From positions 1,612,001 through 1,676,000 of the forward strand of contig CP030868.2 of assembly GCA_004010835.2 (NCBI GenBank): 64,000 nucleotides of DNA, written 5' to 3'. Below, piece by piece: positions 1 through 9,396 of the stretch. The notes beneath the pieces are model-generated. The model saw nothing but the letters and a program-made list of their open reading frames with translations, had not been told where the DNA came from and did not search any database. Each line of letters begins with the position of its first letter. The first letter of the stretch is position 1. Source of the stretch: Oenococcus sp. UCMA 16435. Lineage in GTDB: Bacteria > Bacillota > Bacilli > Lactobacillales > Lactobacillaceae. Both the position numbers and the translations under genes were made by a program.

Positions 1-905
1 AATTATCTGAAGAAAAGAAGATTAGCGGCGGATCGACATTATTAGTAGTTAACGATGGTTCGACCGATCAAACCTGGCCAATTATTGAAAAATACCATAA
101 AAGTAATCACTTTGTTAGCGGGATCAACCTGAGCCGTAATTATGGCCACCAGAATGCTTTGTGGGCTGGAATGACGGCGGCCAGTGTCGATGCCGATCTG
201 CTTATTACAATCGATGCCGATTTACAGGATGATCCAAAATCGATTATCGAGATGGTTGATAAGTATCATGCCGGTTACGATGTTGTCTATGGCGTAAGGA
301 ACAATCGTGAAAGCGATACCTTTTTTAAACGGGCCAGTGCCAATTTGTTTTATAAATTGATGAATAAACTGGGAGTTGATATAATCCCCAACCATGCCGA
401 TTTTCGTTTAATCGACCGGCGGGTCTTAAAGCAGCTTCTACAGTTTCCGGAAAGAAATCTTTTTTTACGCGGCATGCTTCCGCTGGTCGGCTTCTCGAGT
501 ACGAAGGTCTTCTATAAGCGCCGAGCCCGTCAGGCCGGAAAATCGAAATATCCTTTGCATAAAATGCTTCTGCTTGCCTGGGATGGCATTACTTCTTTTA
601 GCGAAGTTCCGATTCGCTCGATCATTGCTTTTGGTTTTCTACTGGTCTTTTTGTCGGCCTTTTACGTCTTGTACGGTCTGATCCGCTGGGCAACCGGGCA
701 TACCGAAACCGGCTGGACCTCTTTGATGGTTTCAATCTGGCTGCTTGGCGGGATTCAATTAATCGTCATTGGAATCGTTGGCGAATATATCGGCAAGATT
801 TTTAAAGAGGTCAAACGTCGGCCGCGTTTTATTATCCAAGATGATCTTTATACAAAACCAAAGCTTCCAAGAATGAAGAATTCAGATAGTTCGTCAAATG
901 TTTAA
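1..905 (+). CDS. GT2 polyprenyl-phosphate glycosyltransferase (GtrB/DPM1-like), 5' end outside window
   Basis: Transfers a sugar from a nucleotide sugar to undecaprenyl phosphate at the cytoplasmic face of the membrane, typically for later glycosylation of a wall polymer. The reading frame is open from base 3 and already encodes the GT2 motif NDGSTDQTW there, so the ATG at 159 is internal and the gene starts upstream of the window. The DADLQDD nucleotide-sugar/metal-binding motif follows. Two hydrophobic segments near the C terminus (about 90 and 50 residues before the end) match the membrane anchor of the GtrB/DPM1 subgroup. The stop overlaps the next gene by 8 bases, so the two are probably translated together: this enzyme would load the lipid-linked sugar and its neighbour would use it. 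The sugar and final acceptor cannot be read from the sequence. Confidence 0.85.
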   Translation, partial: LSEEKKISGGSTLLVVNDGSTDQTWPIIEKYHKSNHFVSGINLSRNYGHQNALWAGMTAASVDADLLITIDADLQDDPKSIIEMVDKYHAGYDVVYGVRNNRESDTFFKRASANLFYKLMNKLGVDIIPNHADFRLIDRRVLKQLLQFPERNLFLRGMLPLVGFSSTKVFYKRRARQAGKSKYPLHKMLLLAWDGITSFSEVPIRSIIAFGFLLVFLSAFYVLYGLIRWATGHTETGWTSLMVSIWLLGGIQLIVIGIVGEYIGKIFKEVKRRPRFIIQDDLYTKPKLPRMKNSDSSSNV

Positions 906-2928
906 AAGATTAAAAGTTATTTTCGCTTTCAAACAATTACTAATCGTTTTATTGTCAATTGCGATGTTGATCGGGGTTATTTGCAATCTGGTCTATCCCT
1001 TTGAAAATACTAGTTCGCTGATCCTTTTGCCAATTGCTTTTATCGGTCCGCTGTTGGTCTTTTTTCTTTATCGCTATTTAAAAAAACTACCGCCGTTCTT
1101 GTTAAAAAGAATTATCCTGATTGCTTTTTTAATCATGGTGCTAGTTCAGATTTACGTTTTTTCGGCAATGCCGGCCACAATTTACCATGACCCCTTTAGG
1201 GTTATTCAGGAGGCCGAACAGGTCAGTACCGGAGATATCGACTGGACCAGTGATTATTTTTGGCGTTATCCGAATAACGTTCCGCTAACGGCCCTGGTTG
1301 GTTTCTGGTTTAAGTTAACCAACCTTCTGGGCTTGACGCCTAATCTGGCCATTCACATCCTGAGCCTGTTGTTTCTCGATTCAATGATAATCATTTTATT
1401 GATGACGGCGAAGAAAATTACTGGTAATTTGGCTTTGCCGTTTATCGGCCAACTTTTTTTCTTGTTTAGTCCTTATGCCTATACTTATAATCTCCAAGTT
1501 TTCTATTCCGATTTGCCAATTTATTTTACGATATCTGCTTTATTATTCATTGTTCTAAAGTGGCAAAAGTCAGATTTTAAGTCAAAGAAATGGCGTTTTT
1601 CAAGTTTGATAGCTCTATTTTTTGTGTGCTTATTTGCTCAAATTATCAAGCCTAATTTTTTAATCGTCGCAATTGCCGCTTTTCTTACTTTACTTATTTC
1701 CTGGATTGTAAATCGGAAGATAGTTGGTGCTGTAGCAATTCCTATGGCAACGATTATCTTGGCGATTCTGATAGCCTTCCCGGCAACGAAATTTTTGGAC
1801 AATTCAATCAATTTTAAGAATAATGAGCAATATGAGTTACCGATTACACATTGGATATATATGGGGCTGAATCTGAAGAGGGATGGCTCTTATAGTGGGC
1901 GCGACACGAAGTCGGCAGTTAAACGGGTGAATATTAATGCTCGAGAAAAAGCCGATATTAAAGGAATTTCTAGGCGCCTGAAAAAAGCCGGGATTTTTAA
2001 TCTAATTAAATTGTGGACCAGTAAAGTTGCTATTTTGTTGAATGTATCTAAATATAATCATGCGTATACCGGCGGTTATGTATCGGCACCGGCTTGGTTC
2101 CAAAAAGGACAAGCTTGGTGGTCGAGCATTGCTTCTTTGGTATTGCGTCTGGCCTTCGTCACAATTTATTCCCTGGCATTGATGAGTTTGTATCGACTCT
2201 TCAAAGTTAAAGAGGTTGATCCCTTGTCCTTGTTCTCTTTGCTGATAGCAGTCGGCTACATAACTTTTCACACTTTTCTTTGGGAAGTAGAAGGACGATA
2301 TGGCCAAGCAATTACACCGATTCTTTTCTTGCTTATTGCCAACAGTTTCCCTGAAATAAAAATTATAAAAAAGAAGTCTAGAAGAGATTGGAAAATACCG
2401 GTTTTTATACTGACTGTTATATCATTGGGTGGTATTTATCTTAAAATGAACGCTCGCTTGATTAATTCTCGAGGAATTGCCACAATTGCCCAACGCAGCC
2501 AGCTTTCCAACCAGTACAATCCTCAGGTTACTTGGCTGGCAGCTCATTCTTCAGTTACACAAAATGTTTCGATTGCCGCCACCAATGATTATTTTTCCAT
2601 CCTGAAAGTCAAAGGAAGCCGGGCTGTGGCGACTTTGACCAACCGCACCACAAAACAAACATTCAATATTAACGCCGGCCATACAAAGTACAGCATTCTT
2701 AATCAATTAAAACCCGGCGAGTATCAGATCAAGGTCACCAACCCGACCAACGACCAGCAGGCCATCTGGCTAGTCAAGACCCATAACTACCAGCTCGGAC
2801 AGGAATCGGCATCGATGCCGGATCCGACCTCGGGCAAGCGTTCATTTGTCTACATGTTCTCCCAAAACCGGGTTCATGATGATCAAGGGACATTTAGAAT
2901 AGTTAAAGTTAAAAAACCTTATAAATAA
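898..2928 (+). CDS. Large multi-spanning membrane protein, putative GT-C glycosyltransferase
   Basis: A 676-residue protein with about a dozen hydrophobic segments through residue 510 and a C-terminal extracytoplasmic tail of roughly 160 residues. The first long loop (about residues 92-140) carries acidic residues followed by YFWRYPNN, the usual position of catalytic acidic residues in GT-C enzymes that use polyprenyl-phosphate sugars. Its start lies 8 bases inside the upstream GT2 gene, so the pair is translationally coupled, which fits a lipid-linked-sugar synthase and a transferase moving the sugar to a teichoic acid, polysaccharide or protein. I infer the GT-C assignment from topology and context and do not recognise an exact family. 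The downstream two-component genes begin 30 bases later but are clearly richer in A+T. Confidence 0.65.
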   Translation: MFKRLKVIFAFKQLLIVLLSIAMLIGVICNLVYPFENTSSLILLPIAFIGPLLVFFLYRYLKKLPPFLLKRIILIAFLIMVLVQIYVFSAMPATIYHDPFRVIQEAEQVSTGDIDWTSDYFWRYPNNVPLTALVGFWFKLTNLLGLTPNLAIHILSLLFLDSMIIILLMTAKKITGNLALPFIGQLFFLFSPYAYTYNLQVFYSDLPIYFTISALLFIVLKWQKSDFKSKKWRFSSLIALFFVCLFAQIIKPNFLIVAIAAFLTLLISWIVNRKIVGAVAIPMATIILAILIAFPATKFLDNSINFKNNEQYELPITHWIYMGLNLKRDGSYSGRDTKSAVKRVNINAREKADIKGISRRLKKAGIFNLIKLWTSKVAILLNVSKYNHAYTGGYVSAPAWFQKGQAWWSSIASLVLRLAFVTIYSLALMSLYRLFKVKEVDPLSLFSLLIAVGYITFHTFLWEVEGRYGQAITPILFLLIANSFPEIKIIKKKSRRDWKIPVFILTVISLGGIYLKMNARLINSRGIATIAQRSQLSNQYNPQVTWLAAHSSVTQNVSIAATNDYFSILKVKGSRAVATLTNRTTKQTFNINAGHTKYSILNQLKPGEYQIKVTNPTNDQQAIWLVKTHNYQLGQESASMPDPTSGKRSFVYMFSQNRVHDDQGTFRIVKVKKPYK

Positions 2929-2957
2929 AACAAGAAAGCGAGTGTTCAAAAATTATT

Positions 2958-3644
2958 ATGGTAAAACCAATCATTCTTATAATCGAAGATGAGACAGCTA
3001 TTGTAGCTTATTTACAGACGGAACTTAAATTTGAAGATTATATTGTTTTGACAGCTAGTGATGGCGAAATGGGCCTTTCAGTTTTTGAACAGAATTCAAA
3101 CCGAATTAATGTAGTTTTGCTTGATTGGATGTTGCCAAAACGAGATGGGCTCGAAGTTTTACGGCGCATTAGAAAATTAAATAGTCAGGTTTCTATAATT
3201 CTTATGACCGCTAAAAGTGATATTGGCGATAAAGTAGCTGCATTAGATTCTGGTGCAGATGACTATATTACGAAGCCTTTTGAAATTGAAGAACTTTTAG
3301 CACGTTTAAGAGTGACGATTCGTCATCAAAATAAGCCACGCCCAAAACTATATCAGGTATCTAACTTAGTGCTGGATTTAGACGCACACCGTGTTACAAG
3401 GGATGGACAGGTTATTGATTTAACGCAAAGAGAGTTCCAACTTTTAACATATTTAATTGAAAATGCAGGCAAAACGCTTACTCGCGATGATTTACTTGAT
3501 AATGTTTGGGGAGTTGATTTTAACGGTCAATATAATACAGCTGATGTTTATATACGCTATCTTCGTCAAAAGATAGATGATCATTTTTATCCGAAGCTTA
3601 TTCATACGGTTCGTAGTGTTGGATATGTCTTAAGGGCAAAATAA
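2958..3644 (+). CDS. OmpR/PhoB-family response regulator
   Basis: A 228-residue DNA-binding response regulator. The receiver domain has the acidic pair EDE near residue 10, phospho-acceptor D56 in LLDWMLP, T84 and K106 in TKPF. The C-terminal winged helix (about 130-228) has the typical LTQREFQLL and VRSVGYVLR signatures. Its stop overlaps the start of the sensor kinase by one base, giving a standard regulator-kinase pair. The next three genes form an FMN-binding/ApbE/ferric-reductase cassette on the same strand, so the system probably controls that cassette. The stimulus is unknown. Confidence 0.92.
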   Translation: MVKPIILIIEDETAIVAYLQTELKFEDYIVLTASDGEMGLSVFEQNSNRINVVLLDWMLPKRDGLEVLRRIRKLNSQVSIILMTAKSDIGDKVAALDSGADDYITKPFEIEELLARLRVTIRHQNKPRPKLYQVSNLVLDLDAHRVTRDGQVIDLTQREFQLLTYLIENAGKTLTRDDLLDNVWGVDFNGQYNTADVYIRYLRQKIDDHFYPKLIHTVRSVGYVLRAK

Positions 3645-5056
3645 TGCGCAAAGTAAAAAATTTTTTTCATAATCTATTAGCCTTTATAAGGCCGCTAAAA
3701 AATAGTAGTGCCTTAATCATGACGCGCTCTTATTTTTTCTTGCTAGCTATTATTACATTTTCGATGGTGATTTCGGTTCCGACTGTTTTGGGTTATCAGC
3801 TGATAAGGATTCAAGTACAAAATGCAAATCAATATATTAAAAGTTTGAAGAAAACAAATATTGATTCTGCTCATGATTGGAATATTTGGATTAGAAACAA
3901 CACTTTTGATAGCGATGTTATTTTTATTAAAGCTCAGACAAATAAGAAAAAAACTTTTTATTCTGATGGTGCTAGTCATGTTGCTAGTAAAAATTACAAA
4001 CATTTATTTTTTTCAAAAAAATATCTTTTAGATAGCAAAAATTGGCATGACTTTAATCATTACAAGCTATACTACACAAAGACTGTCACTCAATACGGAA
4101 ATCATTTTACAGTTTGGATTAATTTATATAAAGTTTTTAATATCATAAAAATAACTCTTTACACTTTACTAATTATTATTTGTTTGGTTTTGATTTTTGG
4201 AGTTTGGCTAATTTGGCAATTATCACAACGATTGACAACACCTCTATCTTATTTGAGTTCTGCGACTGAGAAGGTAAGCCTTAAAATTAAGCAGAGTAAT
4301 CAAAGAATGGAAGACCGATTACCTGAGCCTACTTCCCCAACAGAAGTAAATGAGTTAGCTGTCTCATTTAATCAACTTTTAGATGTGATTAGTGAAAAAG
4401 AGGTCCGTGAAAAACAATTTGTTTCAGACGCATCTCACGAATTAAAAACTCCCATTGCTGCAATTAATGGGCATCTCAAATTGATTAAACGCCGAGGGCG
4501 TGAACATCCTGAAATTATCGAGAACTCTTTCGATTACATTTCGAATGAAACAAGGCGAATGCAACATTTGGTACAAAATCTATTAGATTTATCTCACGCT
4601 GAACGAGATGAATTGAATATCACTAAGATAAATTTAAGCGAATTATTAGTTGAAATATCGAAAAACGTACCCTTTCCACAAAAGATAAAAACAAAATTTT
4701 CCAGCAATATTTATATCAAAGCCGACTTGGACCAAATACATGAAATCATTTTGGCCATTTTAGAAAACTCCAGTAAATACAGTCCGCTGGATTGTCCAAT
4801 TATTTTAAATATTGAGCAAAACTCTGGGAAAACGATTATGAGAATTATTGACTTTGGGAAAGGAATTTCTGCGAATGATAAAAAACATATTTTTGAACGT
4901 TTTTATCGAGCAGACGCCTCTCGTAGCAATAGCATTCCCGGTTCTGGATTGGGTCTTTCAATTGTCAAGGAATTGGCAAATCGTCAGCATATTAAAATCA
5001 ATGTTTTGGATAATTATCCAAGAGGCACGATTTTTGAATTATCTTTGCCTAGATAA
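3644..5056 (+). CDS. Membrane sensor histidine kinase
   Basis: A 470-residue kinase with a first membrane segment at about 28-52, an extracytoplasmic sensor loop of about 110 residues, a second membrane segment at about 167-192, a HAMP-like linker, a HisKA dimerisation domain with H265 in SDASHELKTP, and a HATPase domain with the N box (ENSSKYS), G1 (DFGKGIS) and G2 (GSGLGLS) motifs. It is the partner of the regulator immediately upstream. The sensor loop has no domain I recognise. Base composition is AT-rich, like the downstream redox genes, suggesting the cassette travelled together. Confidence 0.92.
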   Translation: MRKVKNFFHNLLAFIRPLKNSSALIMTRSYFFLLAIITFSMVISVPTVLGYQLIRIQVQNANQYIKSLKKTNIDSAHDWNIWIRNNTFDSDVIFIKAQTNKKKTFYSDGASHVASKNYKHLFFSKKYLLDSKNWHDFNHYKLYYTKTVTQYGNHFTVWINLYKVFNIIKITLYTLLIIICLVLIFGVWLIWQLSQRLTTPLSYLSSATEKVSLKIKQSNQRMEDRLPEPTSPTEVNELAVSFNQLLDVISEKEVREKQFVSDASHELKTPIAAINGHLKLIKRRGREHPEIIENSFDYISNETRRMQHLVQNLLDLSHAERDELNITKINLSELLVEISKNVPFPQKIKTKFSSNIYIKADLDQIHEIILAILENSSKYSPLDCPIILNIEQNSGKTIMRIIDFGKGISANDKKHIFERFYRADASRSNSIPGSGLGLSIVKELANRQHIKINVLDNYPRGTIFELSLPR

Positions 5057-5112
5057 TTTTTATTTAATTTTTATTTTAAAAATAATTAATATAAAGGAGA
5101 TTCTATAAAATT

Positions 5113-5594
5113 ATGATAAAAAAATTATCGCATTTTTAATTAGCTTGTCTATAACTTTGGCTATTGCGATTGATGGTTACCTATTATTTTTTAAAAAAAG
5201 CAGTGCTGAAAATATTGCTATTGATTCAAGTGTAAATTCACAAAGTAATTCTAATGCATCGGAGTCATCAAGCACTTCTAGCTCGTCTTCAAGTTCTTCT
5301 GTGGACTCCGGTTATCAAAATGGAACTTACACCGGCAAATCAGCCAGCATGCGTTGGGGGAATGTGCAAGTCAAAGTAACGATTAGTAATGGTGAGATTA
5401 CAAAAGTTCAAACTATTAAATATCCAACAGATAATCCTCACGATCAGCAAGTAAATTCTAGTGTTTTGCCAACCTATGAGGATGAAGCTGTTAAAAATGA
5501 TTCTTCAAAAATTCAATCATTTAGTGGAGCCACTGAGACCTGGAAAGGATTTACTAAATCCTTACAAAGTGCTTTAAACAAGGCGGAATCTTAA
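5113..5594 (+). CDS. Extracytoplasmic FMN-binding-domain protein, start region frameshifted
   Basis: A small surface protein carrying covalent FMN as an electron carrier. The readable frame (from TTG at 5145, 149 residues) has the end of an N-terminal membrane segment, a serine-rich linker, and an FMN_bind domain ending in SFSGATETW; the threonine of SGAT matches the flavinylation site modified by ApbE. The natural start appears to be the ATG at 5113, 12 bases after an AAAGGAGA ribosome-binding site. From it, a run of seven As at 5118-5124 puts the protein out of frame and it stops after eight codons; eight As would give MIKKIIAFLISLSITLAIAIDG, a normal signal anchor. Either the run slips, the gene is off in this isolate, translation starts weakly at TTG, or there is a sequencing error. 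ApbE starts directly after the stop. Confidence 0.8.
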
Positions 5595-6437
5595 ATGATG
5601 AAAATTTATAAAAAAAATATTGATCATTATATAATGCTTAGCTTTGAAATTAATGAAATGAATATTCCTTTTACCGGTCAAATTGTAGTTAAAGAAGATG
5701 ACGAAGTTACGAGAGAAGTTATTTTGGGACGTGCAAAAAAAATTCATGAATGGCTTGTGTTAGTGGATCACATTTTTTCTCCTTTCAGAACAAATTCTGA
5801 ACTTACTTTATATAATCATCGAAAAATTGAAATGACTGGTACTAACCTACTTTTTCAAGAAGTTTTTGCTCTGTCGATTTGGGCAAAAGAAATGACGCAA
5901 GGACTGTTTTCAGCGAATTTTGTTGGAAAATATAATCCAACCGGTGCTGTTAAAGGATGGGCAATTGAAAAGGCAGAACGTATTCAACTTGCGCCGCTTC
6001 TATCTGACCCGAATTTTGTAGCTGTTAATTTGAATGGTGGTGGTGATATGCAATTTAGTAGTTCCGACAAGCATAATTGGCAATGGGAAATAGGGATTGT
6101 TAATCCCTTTGATAATAAAAAAGTTATTAGTTGCTTCAGAATGAAAAATGGCGCTATAGCAACATCTGGAACTAGTCAACGAGGAGAACATTTGTTTAAT
6201 TCATCAACTGGACGCGCAATACCAGAAAAAAATTTTAATGTCATTAGTTCAAGTGTCATTGGTTCGGAATTGACTTATTCCGATATTTGGGCTACTGCTA
6301 TTGCTACTACGACAATTAATGATCATAGCTGGTTAAAACGTTTATCCGGTTCAGGATTAAGAATAAGTTATAACAAAAAATCTGAACGTTGGCTCAATCA
6401 CGAAATTATTGATCAAAAGGAGTTAATTTATGCTTAA
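5595..6437 (+). CDS. apbE: ApbE-type FAD:protein FMN transferase
   Basis: Cleaves FAD and attaches FMN through a phosphodiester to a Ser/Thr of an FMN_bind domain. The 280-residue protein has the ApbE elements in order: SPFRTNSELTLYN near the N terminus, PTGAVKGWAIE, the flavin/metal motif NLNGGGDMQF, ATSGTSQRGEHLFNSSTGR, and the C-terminal SDIWATAIATT. It is slightly shorter than most ApbE proteins (about 310-350) and lacks an obvious lipoprotein signal, so it may act in the cytoplasm or need a different export route. It begins at the base after the stop of the FMN-binding protein gene, its evident substrate, and overlaps the reductase gene by 8 bases. Confidence 0.9.
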   Translation: MMKIYKKNIDHYIMLSFEINEMNIPFTGQIVVKEDDEVTREVILGRAKKIHEWLVLVDHIFSPFRTNSELTLYNHRKIEMTGTNLLFQEVFALSIWAKEMTQGLFSANFVGKYNPTGAVKGWAIEKAERIQLAPLLSDPNFVAVNLNGGGDMQFSSSDKHNWQWEIGIVNPFDNKKVISCFRMKNGAIATSGTSQRGEHLFNSSTGRAIPEKNFNVISSSVIGSELTYSDIWATAIATTTINDHSWLKRLSGSGLRISYNKKSERWLNHEIIDQKELIYA

Positions 6438-7737
6438 AAATCATAAATATTTATTAGGACTTTTTTGGGGAGCAGCAATATTTATTATTCCGCTTCCATT
6501 AATTCAAGCGCTTGCGACTGGAATGAATGAATCTTCTGCCTCTATACTTGGAATTCAAATAGGCACGATAGCATATGTTTGGATGTTATTTGTAATTTTT
6601 GTTAGCACAAAACCGAAATGGTTAGATCGAATAATTGGATTGCCATCTATGTATTTCGTTCATGGGCTTCTTGGTATTGGAGCAATTGTTTTAGCTTACG
6701 TACATACTCTAATGAATTTATCTAGTGGCTTAATCAAACTCACTGGAGATTATGCTTTATGGATTTTAATTGGAACTGCCGCTTATTCTATTTTATTTTT
6801 AAGTGGCTGGATAACTGATAGAGTCCACTGGGTTAAATTAATTGTTAGATTCTTGGAATTACATATTTTTAAACACGAAACCAGTGTTTGGATTCATCGT
6901 TTAAATCTTATTGCAACTATTTTTGTTTTTATTCATGTGCTTTTAATTAGTTACATTATGCAAATAAATTCTTTCGCAATTATCTTTTATTTATATTCCT
7001 TTATAACTTTTTTGAGTTATTCATGTTTTCTTGTATCAAAATATTGGCGTTTTAGCAAAGCTAATGTTATTGAAATTAGAAATATTGGTGGGAATATGAC
7101 TCAAATGATTTTGGAATTTTCTAAAATTAAGATTAGTCATTTGAAACAGTATCAACCGGGCGATTATGTCTTTATTAGTTTCCCCAATCTTGAAAAAATG
7201 AAAGAAATGCATCCATTTTCTTTTGTTGATTTTGATTTTAAAAATAGGCGAATTGTTTTGGCTATTCGAGGAGATGGAGATTTCTCGCGACAAGTTTCAA
7301 AAATCGAAATTGGCGAAAAAGTTTTAATTGATGGCCCCTATGGTACTTTGAATAAACAAATTATTGAACAGACGAATGCCAAACAACCACTAATTATGCT
7401 GGCAGGAGGTACTGGCGTAGTACCTTTAATCAGCTTGGTTCTTGAATATTCTCAAAAACGAGAAATATATTTCATATGGACCGTTTCTCGGGAAGACCAA
7501 TTGGTTTATAGGGAAATGCTTTTGCAATTATCTAAAAATCAAAAAAATTTCCATTATTTCGAGTCGATCCATCGTTTAAATTCTGAAAAGTTGCTAAATA
7601 TTTTAAAGACTCCCATTTTGGAAAATAGTTATTATTTATTGTCTGGGTCTAATATTATGATGCTAGGCTATAAAACGTTACTTAGAAAATGTGGAATTCA
7701 TTCAAAAAATGTTTATTACGAGAAATTTAGTTTTTAG
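6430..7737 (+). CDS. Ferric-reductase-like transmembrane flavocytochrome, NAD(P)H oxidoreductase
   Basis: A 435-residue protein with about six N-terminal membrane helices followed by a ferredoxin-NADP-reductase module. Two helices each carry a histidine pair spaced by 13 and 12 residues (VHGLLGIGAIVLAYVH and IHRLNLIATIFVFIH), the bis-haem pattern of the ferric reductase/NOX superfamily. The FAD-binding motif HPFS is near residue 260 and the nucleotide loop GGTGVVPLISL near 325. Known relatives move electrons from cytoplasmic NAD(P)H through FAD and haem to the outside. In this operon the acceptor would be the flavinylated FMN-binding protein (inference). Lactic acid bacteria of this group do not usually make haem, so exogenous haem may be needed. 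Confidence 0.88.
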   Translation: MLKNHKYLLGLFWGAAIFIIPLPLIQALATGMNESSASILGIQIGTIAYVWMLFVIFVSTKPKWLDRIIGLPSMYFVHGLLGIGAIVLAYVHTLMNLSSGLIKLTGDYALWILIGTAAYSILFLSGWITDRVHWVKLIVRFLELHIFKHETSVWIHRLNLIATIFVFIHVLLISYIMQINSFAIIFYLYSFITFLSYSCFLVSKYWRFSKANVIEIRNIGGNMTQMILEFSKIKISHLKQYQPGDYVFISFPNLEKMKEMHPFSFVDFDFKNRRIVLAIRGDGDFSRQVSKIEIGEKVLIDGPYGTLNKQIIEQTNAKQPLIMLAGGTGVVPLISLVLEYSQKREIYFIWTVSREDQLVYREMLLQLSKNQKNFHYFESIHRLNSEKLLNILKTPILENSYYLLSGSNIMMLGYKTLLRKCGIHSKNVYYEKFSF

Positions 7738-7812
7738 TATTTTTTAGTTACACTATTAAAAAGTTTTAGCAATGAAGCTTTATTCACTTTTTAATTCCGG
7801 ACTAAATATTGG

Positions 7813-9396
7813 TTATTTTGTTAGAATTTCATCTAAAATACCATTCGTTTTGTAACATTTAATAATGATAAAAAGTCCAATCAAGGATGATATTAAACAG
7901 GGTAAAAATTGACCGATTCTTGAATCCGAAACAAATAACTGGGTAAAATAATCTGATATGCAGACTAATGCAAACATTATTATCGACGAAACAAATGTGC
8001 TGCTAAGAAAGTCTGCTTCGATGTTCTGGGAAACTTGATAGTTTATTTCTATAAAGGAAAACATCATCATTGTGCTAACTATTAAACCGACAAATGTTGC
8101 CATCATGGCACCTAGCATCGGAAATACTATGATCAAAAATGGTTGAAATAATATTTTAAAAATAATTCCGTAAATTATTGCTTTGATAACGACACGGGTT
8201 TTGCCAATTCCTTGTAAAATCATCGCCAACAGCATGCCACTGCTCATAAATATAGAAACCAAAGCTGACACTTGAACAATCGGAACAAAATCCTGTAGGG
8301 AGCCGTACTTGCCATAAAAAATAATATAAATAGGTTTTGCAAGGGCATATAAAATTAAAACCGAGGGAAAAACGATGGCAATTAACATTTTAATTCCTCG
8401 TGCAATCGAATTTCTCGTCTCTTTTAAATTAGAAGAATTTTTGGAAATAATCGGTAAGATCGTTGAAGCAACCGACATGGCCAGGGAAACTATCAACATA
8501 ATCAATTTGTTGGCATTGAAATTAAATCTACCAAAGATATCTTCTAACTGTATTTGGGGGAAATCAGGATGAAAAATTCTCATTAAAGGGAAGAATGTGT
8601 ATTGATCTATCCACTGATAAAAGGTCAAAAATCCGCCAATAAAAACAAAGGGGATCGACTGTTTAACGATTGGAAGAAATGATTTAAAACTGTTTACGAG
8701 AGAATTATTTTCACTTAATTCAATTTTCGAGAATAAATGAATTTTTTCAGCTTTAAAGAAATAAAGTTTATAAAGAAGATATATGATGGCAGCCAAGGCG
8801 CCTATAAAAGCGGCGAAAGTCGACTGAATTACAACATTAACCCAATTACTGTGGAAAATATTTAGAATAGAAAAGGCCGAAATCAGCATATAAATGATTC
8901 TGACTAGTTGCTCAATAATGTCGGACTTGGCTAATATTTCCATGTCCAGCTGTCCTTGAAATTTTCCGCGTAATACAGAAAGGAAAGGAAAAATAACAAC
9001 GGCAGGAACAAGCGAATGGAGGACGGGAATAAGATTGATATCTCCGACAGCCAAAATTGGAGTTAAAATCCAAAAGATAACGCCGAATAGAAGGCCACTG
9101 AATAGGCTTAGTTGAAAAGCTTTCAATAAAAATAAATCTTTTTCCTTGCCAATCAAGACGGAGGTATATTTAGCCACCGCAGAGGGAAGTCCAACCGTTG
9201 ACATCATTAAAAATAGTTGATAAACGTTGTAGCCTTTACCAAACAAAGTATTGGCCTGCAAGGATAAAACGCCCAGCATCAAAGTCCACGGAATCACATA
9301 AATAGCTCCCAAAAGCCGGGAAACAACGTTACCCAGTGTTAACCAAGACGTGCCTTTTGCTAATTCGCCTGTTATTATATTTTTTTTAAATCTCAA
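7813..9396 (-). CDS. Polysaccharide/lipid-linked oligosaccharide flippase (MOP superfamily, SpoVB/Wzx-like)
   Basis: A 527-residue protein with about fourteen hydrophobic segments and the Polysacc_synt/MurJ-like beginning (TSWLTLGNVVSRLLGAIYVIPWTLMLG). Members flip undecaprenyl-linked saccharides or lipid II across the membrane. The gene is transcribed alone, converging on the reductase operon, with no polysaccharide cluster beside it. The substrate cannot be assigned; a lipid II-type role as in the Gram-positive SpoVB group is possible. Confidence 0.85.
   Translation of the reverse strand: MRFKKNIITGELAKGTSWLTLGNVVSRLLGAIYVIPWTLMLGVLSLQANTLFGKGYNVYQLFLMMSTVGLPSAVAKYTSVLIGKEKDLFLLKAFQLSLFSGLLFGVIFWILTPILAVGDINLIPVLHSLVPAVVIFPFLSVLRGKFQGQLDMEILAKSDIIEQLVRIIYMLISAFSILNIFHSNWVNVVIQSTFAAFIGALAAIIYLLYKLYFFKAEKIHLFSKIELSENNSLVNSFKSFLPIVKQSIPFVFIGGFLTFYQWIDQYTFFPLMRIFHPDFPQIQLEDIFGRFNFNANKLIMLIVSLAMSVASTILPIISKNSSNLKETRNSIARGIKMLIAIVFPSVLILYALAKPIYIIFYGKYGSLQDFVPIVQVSALVSIFMSSGMLLAMILQGIGKTRVVIKAIIYGIIFKILFQPFLIIVFPMLGAMMATFVGLIVSTMMMFSFIEINYQVSQNIEADFLSSTFVSSIIMFALVCISDYFTQLFVSDSRIGQFLPCLISSLIGLFIIIKCYKTNGILDEILTK

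Noticed and set aside
2002..2307. 101-codon minus-strand open frame inside the membrane glycosyltransferase gene
   Set aside because: It is fully inside a well-supported gene on the other strand and has no signals of its own.
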